From NCBI GenBank assembly GCA_964344685.1, contig CAYFOK010000011.1:1-64000 (forward strand): 64,000 nucleotides of DNA. Reading direction: 5' to 3'. Of this stretch, positions 28,058 to 36,199 are shown one piece after another (the first letter of the stretch is position 1; the number at the start of each line of letters is the position of its first letter). The stretch is from Scalindua sp964344685. GTDB taxonomy: Bacteria > Planctomycetota > Brocadiia > Brocadiales > Scalinduaceae. The translations under genes were made by a program, and so were the position numbers. The notes under the pieces are model-generated. The model was not told where the DNA came from. It saw only the letters and a program-made list of their open reading frames with translations, and did not search any database.

Positions 28058-28666
28058 AACTTTCACCTCCATGAAATTTTACTTAGATAAAAACATCTCC
28101 TTTTCACTAGAGCTTGTACGTTCCCATTCCCTCCTTTCATGGTCACTGTATAAAAGCTTCAAAAAGGTAATATTTAAAATATCTACATTCTCGATGGACT
28201 TCTCTGGGCAAGCCGCGTTCCTAATCTGCAGGCCAGTCGAGTTAAACACCCGGGATTAGTCTTGATCCATGATAAACCGCTGGAAAATCCGTCATGCACA
28301 TAATCTTTCAACTATTATTTTGCGCGATGTATCATAAATAACTGGTTAAAACAATAGAATAACATTTATGCTTTAATTAGTAAATCAGTAATGTCCCCTA
28401 TTTACACCCTCTTTTTTACTTATATTTCAAAAAAAACAGTTAAATCTATCTTATATAATACAACTCAAATACAACTCAAACTATTTTCTGATAAACCCCC
28501 TCAATTTCTTATAAGTGCAAATAATTAATTATAGCAAAAAATATACCATATTTTCACAAGTAACACGAACGAGCTGTATCTGCACAAGTACCACTCATTA
28601 AAGCACATATATTAAAATATCATTAATCTACTATGCTTTACATGTTACGCCCTTACACAAGCATAT
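28058..28666 (-). other. long nirS upstream region
   Basis: About 610 bp separate the nirS start from the composite element. The part nearest nirS (28060-28260) is richer in GC and contains the inverted repeat CTAATC/GATTAG (28221-28226 and 28254-28259), so a folded mRNA leader is possible. The rest is AT-rich. No protein gene or known RNA was recognised. The promoter position is not clear. Confidence 0.4.
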
Positions 28667-28721
28667 TTGACAACATGTCAATACATATTGCAATTTAGCA
28701 ATATTGAGGACATTATGTCAG
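28667..28721. promoter_or_regulatory. composite double-palindrome element, copy B (nirS)
   Basis: TTGACA-ACA-TGTCAA (28667-28681) and GGACATTATGTCAG (28708-28721). Same box sequences, same 26-bp spacer and same 55-bp total length as copy A at 20293-20347, and in the same orientation relative to the minus-strand genes nirS here and the Rieske operon there. Sequence outside the element does not match between the two sites. The palindromic GACA-N3-TGTC core suggests a dimeric regulator; the FNR/DNR consensus (TTGAT-N4-ATCAA) has a different core and length. Confidence 0.72.
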
Positions 28722-28823
28722 ACACCAGCACCCGCCCGGTTTATATTTCTGAAGAATCAGGACATTTATAAATACCAACCAAATACCCCTGAAAAAAGAT
28801 ATTTAAATACAGCTTTTTCTCTA

Positions 28824-30884
28824 TTAATCTGTCTTTTCAGCATCTTTCTTTGTTTCAGCAATGATCGCCGGAACAAGATGTGACGGAACAATATCATAAT
28901 GCGAAAGCTCCATAGTATATGAGCCTCTGCCGCCTGTCATTGACTTAAGTTCTGTTTCGTAGTTCTTAACCTCATCCATGGGAATACTTGCTTTAACAAC
29001 CTGGAGGTCTCCATAAGAATCCATACCCTGCACCCGGCCTCTTCTAGATGAAAGGTTACCAGTAATATCACCCATAAACTCAGAAGGAATAGTAACCTCT
29101 ATGTTAACCACAGGTTCCAGCAAAACAGGTTTCGCCTCATTAAATGCCAGAGTGAATGCCTTTGATGCCGCTATCTTAAACGCAGCTTCAGAGGAATCTA
29201 CATTATGAAAAGTACCGTCGTATAGCTCAACTTTCACATCTACTATAGGATTGTTACTTAGGATCCCCTTTGTAATTGTTTCTCTTAAACCTTTTTCCAC
29301 CGCCGGGATATACTGAGATGGAATTGCTCCTCCAACAATTTTACTTTCGAATTCAAATCCGCCACCTCTCTCTAAAGGTTCAATACGCAAATAAACTTCC
29401 CCATACTGGCCCTTACCTCCGGTCTGTTTTTTATGTTTATACTGTGCATCTGCTTTCTTAGTTATCGTCTCTTTATGAGGTATTTTTGGTTGCCGTGAAT
29501 CTACCTCAATGTCATAGCGGCTCTTCAATCTATTCAAGATTACATCCAGGTGTAAATTACTCATACCCATGACGATTAATTCATGGGTTTGGACGTCTCT
29601 TGAGACCTTAAATGTGCTGTCTTCGGCTACCAGCCTGTTAAGCGTTTCACTTATCTTTTGTTCTGCCCCGCGGCTTTTTGGTTCAATGGCCAGAGAAGCC
29701 ATAGGATTTGGAAATTTAATGTCCTTAAATTTAACTTTAGTCTGCGGATCACATAACGTATCTGATACAGATATATCATCGACTTTTGATATTGTAACTA
29801 TGTCACCAGGTATGGCTCTTTCTATTTCCTGCTGTTCCTTTCCGAATGTTTTAAACATATGCCCTATCTTTTCGATCTTCTTTGTACGCGTATTGTAAAC
29901 TTCAGGATGACCTTCCAACACGCCTGAATATACTCTAAAGAAACTGAGTTTACCAACAAATGGATCTGTAATGGACTTAAACACTTGTGCACTTAAAGGA
30001 GCGCTTTTTGAAACCTCTACATCTTTTTCCTCTTCAGATACTTCATCTCCATCCACACTGGCACACTTACGGGCCATTCCTTTTTCCGGAGAAGGTGTAA
30101 ATCTTGCAATCATATCAACTATTTCTTCAACACCCAGACTCCCCTTGTTCTCGCAGCATAAAACAGGTACAATACTGCCCGAAGCGATTGCAGTATTCAA
30201 ACATTCCTGAAGTGTTTCATCAGATATTTCCTGCCCTTCAAGATACTTTTCCAATTCAGTATCAGAAACAGAAACGATGCCTTCAACCAGCTTCTCGCGG
30301 TTTTCATCGACATCACCAATCACGTCACCCGGCACTTCATCAGGCAGATTAAGCATATCTACCACCCCTTTAAAACCTGACCCGTGGCCTACAGGCAATG
30401 TTAAAGGCAGGCACTCTTCACCAAATGCATCTTGAATGGACTCCAGAAGCTCAGGATAGTCAATATTCTCACCATCCATCTTTGTAATTACGACAACTCG
30501 AGCCAGCCCTGCATCACCTGTAAGGTCCCACATTTTCTGAGTGTTGACCTGAATTCCGCTTGTTGCAGCAATTACTACCACTGCGGTTTCCACTGCATTT
30601 AATGCACCTATTGCACCGCTAATAAAGTCAGGATACCCTGGTGTATCAATCACATTAATCTCTTTGCCCTGCCAATTACAATGCAGGACTGAAGAGTCAA
30701 TAGTAGTCTTCCTCTCTTTTTCTTCAGCGTCGAAGTCTGAAACGGAAGTACCGTCATCAACACAACCTAAACGCTTTGTTGCTCCAGCCTTAAACAATAT
30801 ACCTTCTACCAGCGAAGTCTTTCCTGACGCACCATGCCCAACAAATGCCACGTTCCTAATATCTTTCGTTTCATATTGCCCCAT
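28824..30884 (-). CDS. elongation factor G-like translational GTPase (EF-G2/FusA2 type)
   Basis: A 686-residue GTPase with all EF-G domains: P-loop GHGASGKT (16-23), DTPGYPDF (80-87), domain II, and C-terminal domains IV and V including GGRGSYTMELSHYD. The G4 motif reads TKMD (134-137) in place of NKxD, and the effector region is shortened (EEKERKTTID). These features place it with the EF-G-like paralogues, whose role in translocation is doubtful, and not with the main fusA. Strong ribosome binding site AAGGAGG. It ends 102 bp before the composite nirS element. Confidence 0.85.
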   Translation of the reverse strand: MGQYETKDIRNVAFVGHGASGKTSLVEGILFKAGATKRLGCVDDGTSVSDFDAEEKERKTTIDSSVLHCNWQGKEINVIDTPGYPDFISGAIGALNAVETAVVVIAATSGIQVNTQKMWDLTGDAGLARVVVITKMDGENIDYPELLESIQDAFGEECLPLTLPVGHGSGFKGVVDMLNLPDEVPGDVIGDVDENREKLVEGIVSVSDTELEKYLEGQEISDETLQECLNTAIASGSIVPVLCCENKGSLGVEEIVDMIARFTPSPEKGMARKCASVDGDEVSEEEKDVEVSKSAPLSAQVFKSITDPFVGKLSFFRVYSGVLEGHPEVYNTRTKKIEKIGHMFKTFGKEQQEIERAIPGDIVTISKVDDISVSDTLCDPQTKVKFKDIKFPNPMASLAIEPKSRGAEQKISETLNRLVAEDSTFKVSRDVQTHELIVMGMSNLHLDVILNRLKSRYDIEVDSRQPKIPHKETITKKADAQYKHKKQTGGKGQYGEVYLRIEPLERGGGFEFESKIVGGAIPSQYIPAVEKGLRETITKGILSNNPIVDVKVELYDGTFHNVDSSEAAFKIAASKAFTLAFNEAKPVLLEPVVNIEVTIPSEFMGDITGNLSSRRGRVQGMDSYGDLQVVKASIPMDEVKNYETELKSMTGGRGSYTMELSHYDIVPSHLVPAIIAETKKDAEKTD

Positions 30885-30926
30885 CGTTGCCTCCTTAGAG
30901 AGTTCACTATTATCAAATCCTTCAAA

Positions 30927-31607
30927 TCATAATTCACCAAAATTCTTGAGAATCAAAAGGCCATTATTTTGACTTTTTTCAGGATGGAATTGCATCGCAA
31001 AGATATTACCTGTTGAAATCATTGAAACAAATGGTACACCGTACTCTGTCTCGGCAGCAACAACTTCATCTCCATCCGGAACTACAAAATAAGAGTGCAC
31101 AAAGTACATATACGGATCAGAAGGTAAACCTTTTAAGATCGGCACATCTTTCTTTTCTCGAATTGTATTCCAGCCCATATGAGGTATTTTCAGTTTTTCG
31201 CCGTTTGTAGCCGACAATGCATTAAGCGTTCCTACATCCCCTTTCTGCCCGCCCAAATTGCCCATATTCAGTCTTTCAGCGTCAAACCTGACTACCTCAC
31301 CGGAAACTATGTCCAGACCTTCACACACTCCATCCTCATAACTTCTCGTAAACAGCAGGTGAAGGCCAAGGCAAATCCCCAGAAAAAGTTTGTTTTGTTT
31401 TATATGGTTTTTTATTGGTTCAATCAAACCCCTTTCCTGTAAACCATCTTTAGCATCCTTAAATGCTCCAACACCCGGTAATACAATTTTGTCAGCATTT
31501 TCTATAATTTCAGGCCTATCAGTTACAACAGTATCAAAGCCTACTTTTTCAAATGCCTTAGCTACACTCCTCAAGTTGCCCATTCCATAGTCAATAATCG
31601 CAATCAT
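30927..31607 (-). CDS. hisH: imidazole glycerol phosphate synthase, glutaminase subunit
   Basis: The amidotransferase half of HisFH in histidine synthesis; it supplies ammonia from glutamine to HisF. The class I triad is visible: Cys 79 in GICLGLHLL, and the His-Glu pair in QFHPEKSQ near the C-terminus. IPHMGWN, specific for HisH, is present. A segment of about 24 residues (RLNMGNLGGQKGDVG...) before IPHMGWN is longer than usual. At 226 residues the protein is slightly longer than the family norm of about 200-210. Its start overlaps the stop of the OmpA-like gene by one base. hisF is not in the window. Confidence 0.93.
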   Translation of the reverse strand: MIAIIDYGMGNLRSVAKAFEKVGFDTVVTDRPEIIENADKIVLPGVGAFKDAKDGLQERGLIEPIKNHIKQNKLFLGICLGLHLLFTRSYEDGVCEGLDIVSGEVVRFDAERLNMGNLGGQKGDVGTLNALSATNGEKLKIPHMGWNTIREKKDVPILKGLPSDPYMYFVHSYFVVPDGDEVVAAETEYGVPFVSMISTGNIFAMQFHPEKSQNNGLLILKNFGEL

Positions 31608-32257
31608 CAGTCTGTCAGAACAACAATCTCTACTCTTCGATTCTTCTTCTTACCGCTCTTATTCTTATTGCTTGCAACCGGCTGATGTTTTCCGAAGCCG
31701 GCAAGATATAACTTCTTAGGATCCAAATGGCAATTATCTATTAGATAATGAAGTACGGTTGTAGCCCTCATCGCAGAAAGTTCCCAATTTGACGCATATA
31801 TCTTCTTTGTACGTTTAATCGGATCACTGTCGGTATGCCCCTCAACCCTGATTGTCTCATTTGGAAAATCTTTTTTAAGTACACTACATACTTTAGTTAA
31901 GCTTTTTTTTGCCGATTTCTTCAGTTTAGTCTGTCCGGAATTAAATAAAATGGACGAAGGAAGAACAACGGAAATATGACCCTCTTTGATCTTAACACTT
32001 ACTCCTGTCCCTCTAAGTCTTTTCTCCATACTGCGCTGTGCATTCTCTAATCTATCCCTCTCTTCAATTAACCTTGCTTTTTCTCCCTCACTGGCAGCAT
32101 ATTTAGAGTCTAAACTTTCATTTTCACGTTGCAACTCTTCAATCCTTTGAGTCATTAACACTTTTTCTTCCCGGAGGCTTGTCAACTCTGCACATCCAAC
32201 AGAAAGAACTATCAATGACAAAAAGAAACATTTTACAAATCCTGACTTAAAACTCAT
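31607..32257 (-). CDS. OmpA/Pal-like peptidoglycan-associated lipoprotein
   Basis: A protein of 216 residues from the ATG at 32257, chosen because GGAGG lies 5 nt before it; an ATG at 32269 is in frame. A lipobox, VLSVGCAE, is followed by a coiled coil (about 25-75, EEKVLMTQRIEEL...) and a C-terminal OmpA domain with ILFNSGQTKL, VEGHTDSDPI, NWELSAMRA and GFGKHQPVASN. These bind diaminopimelate in peptidoglycan. The coiled coil plus OmpA order is also found in MotB-like and Pal-like cell-envelope proteins. It sits between prepilin peptidase and hisH in a minus-strand run of genes. Confidence 0.88.
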   Translation of the reverse strand: MSFKSGFVKCFFLSLIVLSVGCAELTSLREEKVLMTQRIEELQRENESLDSKYAASEGEKARLIEERDRLENAQRSMEKRLRGTGVSVKIKEGHISVVLPSSILFNSGQTKLKKSAKKSLTKVCSVLKKDFPNETIRVEGHTDSDPIKRTKKIYASNWELSAMRATTVLHYLIDNCHLDPKKLYLAGFGKHQPVASNKNKSGKKKNRRVEIVVLTD

Positions 32258-32379
32258 AAACACCTCCATTCTCTAAAATTAAAACCACATGAGTTGAAAA
32301 AACTTCTAATATAGCCATACCTGTTTACTTCTTAAATTTATTTCGTTCACTTATCTTGTACTATTAAAGGCACAAAACA

Positions 32380-33261
32380 TTAAAAAAGATACAAGAAAAG
32401 GTTTACATAAACATCTAAATAATTATCAATAATTTCAATAGAAGCATTTTTAAACAACAAACATATAAAGGCTGCCAGTGATAAAAATGGGCCGTAAGGT
32501 ATCATCCTGCCTCTCTTTGAAATAAGCCTGGGTATCCCAAACACTAACCCAAAAAAAGGGGCCAGGAAAAAAGTTGCAACAGCCAGTTTCCAACCTATAA
32601 AACCACCTATTACACCCATAAGCTTTACATCACCGAAGCCCATTGCATCTTTCTTCAATACCAGCTTACCGATGACACCACATAGGAAGATCATTCCGCC
32701 AGCAACAAAAATCCCTATCATTGATACCTGAAGGGAAGCTATCCACTGGTTAGCGCTATTATCAAAATAACCCAGTGCGCTATTCAGATTACGACTTCCC
32801 GTACACAGAAGGTTCGCTATTGGAGCCAAAACCAGCCCGGTATACGTTATTTCATTAGGTATGATATAAAGCTTTAAATCTACGAAAGAACCAACAATAA
32901 GCAGGCAACAAAAGATCAAATAAAAGATATAAGCACAAACCAGATCGCCATCTACTAATAAAACGCTATGGAATAGGGACAGGAAAACAATACCTGTGAT
33001 TATCTCTATTATTGGATATAATGCTGAAATCTTATGTTGGCAATGTCTGCATTTACCTCTGAGAACAAGATAGCTTACAACCGGGATATTATCATACCAT
33101 GCTACACGTTTACTACAATTAACGCATTTAGAAGCCGGCCATAGCAATGAGATTCTTTCGGGAATTCTGTAAATACATACATTTAAGAAGCTCCCGATAA
33201 CGAGTCCCAGGCCGAAAATCCATAGTTGAAACAAAAGTCCCTGTAATCCTAAGTATTCCAC
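32380..33261 (-). CDS. pilD: prepilin peptidase (type IV leader peptidase, A24 family)
   Basis: A 293-residue inner-membrane aspartic protease that cleaves and N-methylates type IV prepilins and type II secretion pseudopilins. The N-terminal methyltransferase region is complete, with IGSFLNVCIYRIP and a zinc tetracysteine (C46, C49, C71, C74). The two catalytic Asp residues are in GSFVDLKLYIIPNEIT and GFGDVKLMG. At least seven hydrophobic helices follow. No pilin gene is in the window. The stop of recJ lies 44 bp upstream of its start region, so it is probably co-transcribed with recJ. Confidence 0.93.
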   Translation of the reverse strand: MEYLGLQGLLFQLWIFGLGLVIGSFLNVCIYRIPERISLLWPASKCVNCSKRVAWYDNIPVVSYLVLRGKCRHCQHKISALYPIIEIITGIVFLSLFHSVLLVDGDLVCAYIFYLIFCCLLIVGSFVDLKLYIIPNEITYTGLVLAPIANLLCTGSRNLNSALGYFDNSANQWIASLQVSMIGIFVAGGMIFLCGVIGKLVLKKDAMGFGDVKLMGVIGGFIGWKLAVATFFLAPFFGLVFGIPRLISKRGRMIPYGPFLSLAAFICLLFKNASIEIIDNYLDVYVNLFLYLF

Positions 33262-33304
33262 TTTTGAATTGTAAGTGTTATGTTAATTAACTGTTATCTC
33301 GTTT

Positions 33305-35230
33305 TCAAGTAGAAATATCTTTTAGCTCAAGCTCGATATCTTCTTTATACGTCATATTGTTATTGTAAAAGCCATGTGTTTCTTTCCGATATGGCGGTCT
33401 GAGCACATACGCTATAGAACAATTTCCATTATTTTGCTTAAGAGCCTCTATTTTATTCCCCATACCAAATCCTACTGTTTTGAATGAAACATCCCCCTGC
33501 CGCACATAAAAACCCAGATGTTTACCATTAACCCCAAAACGGCGTACCTGACCAACTGCCCTTACGTTTCTGGTAGAAAATACTGGAACCTGATTACCTT
33601 CTCCGTGCGGAAACAGGCATTTCATCTCTTTAAATAAAGAGCTTGAAATTGACGACAACTTAACTTCAAGATCTATATTCAGTGTCGGAGACAACTCTTC
33701 CCCATCCATCTGTTCTATTGAAACGGTATTAAAAATATCCCTGAACTCAGAAATATCCTTTTCCAGGATCCTCAATCCGGCAGCTTGTGCATGTCCTCCA
33801 AACGCAATCAGTATCTTCCTGTCCCCAAAATGTTCCTGACATTTTTTCAGGGCATTATATAGATTGAATTCAGGAATCGACCGTGCGGAACCATGACCTA
33901 TCCCGTCATCAGTCGCAATTACAATAACCGGTTTATAAAACTCCGATGCAAGCCTTGAAGCAACAACACCAATCACCCCCTGGTGCCAACTGGCATCAGA
34001 TACTATAATTGCTGTTTCAGAGTCGATATCCATTTCCTGCAATATCTTCTGCCTGGCCGATTGCAATATATCGCTTTGTATTTTTTGCCTTTTCTTGTTC
34101 TCGCTTTCTAAATATTCGGCTATCTCCTTTGCTTCGTTATCGCACTTTGCAGTTAACAGCTCTACGCCCTTTTTTGCATTTCCCACTCTACCGGCAGCAT
34201 TAATTCTTGGCCCTAAATTATACCCTACGTGGGTGGAGTAAATTGTTTTGTCTTTAAGCCCTGCAATCTCTTTTAATGCCTTAATTCCGGGATTACCAGA
34301 ATTCTGCAGAGAAGCAAGGCCATATTTTGCCAATATCCTGTTTTCCTGTTTTAAAGGAACCACGTCAGCGATTGTACCCAAAGCAGTTAACCCTATCGCA
34401 TCCATAAGAAAATCTTTAAACTCACTTGCAACCTTTTTATTCGGCGAACGACCGGTTCCAGCCCGATCCGCCAGACCATTCTGACTGGCAGCACCGGTAC
34501 GGGCAGAAGCAGTCTGTCCTAATGCCCACGCAAGCATAAAAGCGACTCCAACACCGGCAAGCTCTCTGAAAGGATAATTTGAGGTTGTCAATTTAGGGTT
34601 AATCAGCCCAAAAGCGTCGTTACATCCACAAGACACCGAGTTTTGTGCCACAGCCTCTTTATCTCTCTCCAGTAGTTTATCTCCAGGCTCATGGTGGTCA
34701 GTGATTATAAGATCAATACCTTTTTCTCTGGCAGATCTAGCCTCTTCAAAGGAGTTAACGCCGCAATCAACAGTTATAATAACTTTTGTACCTCCTTCAC
34801 TCAGCGTCTCTATTGCCCCAATGCTTAGACCATAACCCTCTTCTAAACGATCAGGTATATAATAATCTATAGTTGATCTCTGGTTCCAATAGAGCCTGGA
34901 AAGAGTCTCTAGACACTGTACCATTAATGCTGTAGCAGAAATACCATCAACGTCATAATCACCGTATACTGTGATTTTTTCGCCCTGACTTAACGCATCA
35001 ATAATTCTCTCACTCGATTTTTCGATATCAGGCAGCAACATAGGATCACTAAGTAAAGACAGATTTGACTGCAAAAATGTTTTGGCAGAATCCACATCTG
35101 TAAGACCTCTATTAATCAACAACTGTGATAAAATTGGAGAAATACGAAGTGCGTCAGAAATCTCTGTTTGAAGATTTACATTCAAAGGAGGGGTTACCCA
35201 TTTCTTTTCGGACAATTCTTGAATGGCCAT
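33305..35230 (-). CDS. recJ: single-stranded-DNA-specific exonuclease RecJ
   Basis: A 5'-3' ssDNA exonuclease of recombination and mismatch repair. DHH-family motifs are present: DYDVDG (91-96), VDCGVN, ITDHHEPGD (178-182 core), GTIADVVPL, GPRINAAGR and the DHHA1 motif GHAQAAGL. The length of about 641 residues is normal. The frame opens at a TTG (35248); I use the ATG at 35230, but neither has a clear ribosome binding site. A segment at about 238-266 (GQTASARTGAASQNG...), between two conserved motifs, has no counterpart I know. It is encoded by GC-rich palindromic DNA and looks like an insertion. Confidence 0.92.
   Translation of the reverse strand: MAIQELSEKKWVTPPLNVNLQTEISDALRISPILSQLLINRGLTDVDSAKTFLQSNLSLLSDPMLLPDIEKSSERIIDALSQGEKITVYGDYDVDGISATALMVQCLETLSRLYWNQRSTIDYYIPDRLEEGYGLSIGAIETLSEGGTKVIITVDCGVNSFEEARSAREKGIDLIITDHHEPGDKLLERDKEAVAQNSVSCGCNDAFGLINPKLTTSNYPFRELAGVGVAFMLAWALGQTASARTGAASQNGLADRAGTGRSPNKKVASEFKDFLMDAIGLTALGTIADVVPLKQENRILAKYGLASLQNSGNPGIKALKEIAGLKDKTIYSTHVGYNLGPRINAAGRVGNAKKGVELLTAKCDNEAKEIAEYLESENKKRQKIQSDILQSARQKILQEMDIDSETAIIVSDASWHQGVIGVVASRLASEFYKPVIVIATDDGIGHGSARSIPEFNLYNALKKCQEHFGDRKILIAFGGHAQAAGLRILEKDISEFRDIFNTVSIEQMDGEELSPTLNIDLEVKLSSISSSLFKEMKCLFPHGEGNQVPVFSTRNVRAVGQVRRFGVNGKHLGFYVRQGDVSFKTVGFGMGNKIEALKQNNGNCSIAYVLRPPYRKETHGFYNNNMTYKEDIELELKDIST
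34451..34498. repeat. GC-rich palindromic insertion inside recJ
   Basis: ACCGGT occurs at both ends (34451-34456 and 34493-34498), with GCCAG (34470-34474) facing CTGGC (34485-34489). The stretch GATCCGCCAGACCATTCTGA at 34465 shares words with the dispersed elements at 43164 and 48425. It stays in frame within recJ and encodes the extra segment described there. Confidence 0.45.
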
Positions 35231-35379
35231 TCTGTTTATAATTGGCAATTGCCGTTTTAATACTACTCTTTAAAACTTCATTTCTTAGAAATTTATTTGT
35301 GTCTTTAAAGTTAAAAAAGTAACTACCCGCCCGACCAATCAGTACGAGCAGGAAGTTTGGAGTGAACTAAAGTTGTGGT

Positions 35380-35399
35380 AAAAAAGCAAAGCTTTTATT
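35380..35399 (-). terminator. weak terminator-like hairpin after the P-loop gene
   Basis: AAAAGC (35382-35387) pairs with GCTTTT (35391-35396) around an AAA loop, followed on the minus strand by a run of six T residues. The stem is only six pairs, four of them A-T. It lies about 40 bp beyond the stop of the gene at 35438, between that gene and recJ. Confidence 0.35.
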
Positions 35400-35437
35400 T
35401 ATTAGACACTTCAAACCTGGCTGAGGCTTTGCAGCAC

Positions 35438-36199
35438 TTATGATTTAAACAAGATATCCTGTATCTTTTCAATAAACAGCAGATTGGAATAATTTGCAAC
35501 CAGACGGGGGTTGACAGCATAAAATGGCACATCGAATCCGAATTTGATCATTTTTTCTTTGCACTCCTCAATCTCTTTAGCCGAATGGTTCTTGTGCATA
35601 TTGATAACAATCAAGTCTATCTTATTTATTAATAATTTAGCAGATCTTTTTATTTTATCTACCAAAGGAGATACAACTAAAATCGCAACATCTGCGCTTT
35701 GAACACGAAGAAAGCTATTACCTTCTATTACCAGATTATGTTCATTGTCAAAACAGCCCAGTGCAGCCGCAATGGCGGCGTCTTCAACACTTGAATCAGA
35801 TTGCAGCCAGACAACTTTACAGGCCCCCGCTCTTGACAATTGATCTGTATCTTTTCCCTTCTCTCTTAAGATACTATCACTTGTTACAATCTTGTAAGGT
35901 TCATATCCGGCATCGCACGCATCACAGTCCGTATGCCTTGGGCAGGAACCTTCATGTCTTATGGTAATCTTTAAAGCACCCCATAAGCTTTCAGTTTCAG
36001 AAACCTGCAAGTCGGAGGTGTGTCCTGTTTCCCCATAAGAGGCATTACCCGCATGCTGTAACACACGTCTATGCCTGACTATGCCCTCACGGTTTTTGTT
36101 ATACAAATGCGTACTTCCAGACAAGTTACTTAAGAGAAACGATGCTACAGTAGTCTTCCCTACTCCGCTTGATGTTCCAGCAACAACAATTTTCTTCAT
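35438..36199 (-). CDS. P-loop NTPase, MobB/CooC-like, with an inserted Cys-rich segment
   Basis: A 253-residue protein with an N-terminal Walker A sequence GTSSGVGKTTVASFL (8-22). The later pattern (VVWLQSD, NLVIEGNSFL, DVAILVVSP, KIDLIVINM) matches small GTPases or ATPases such as MobB and CooC-like metal-cofactor maturation proteins. Between the P-loop and the rest is CPRHTDCDAC (about residues 90-99), a possible metal or Fe-S site. It overlaps the nuoF-like gene by 4 bp, so a role in maturing or supplying a metal cofactor to that or a linked enzyme is suggested by context only. Confidence 0.65.
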   Translation of the reverse strand: MKKIVVAGTSSGVGKTTVASFLLSNLSGSTHLYNKNREGIVRHRRVLQHAGNASYGETGHTSDLQVSETESLWGALKITIRHEGSCPRHTDCDACDAGYEPYKIVTSDSILREKGKDTDQLSRAGACKVVWLQSDSSVEDAAIAAALGCFDNEHNLVIEGNSFLRVQSADVAILVVSPLVDKIKRSAKLLINKIDLIVINMHKNHSAKEIEECKEKMIKFGFDVPFYAVNPRLVANYSNLLFIEKIQDILFKS

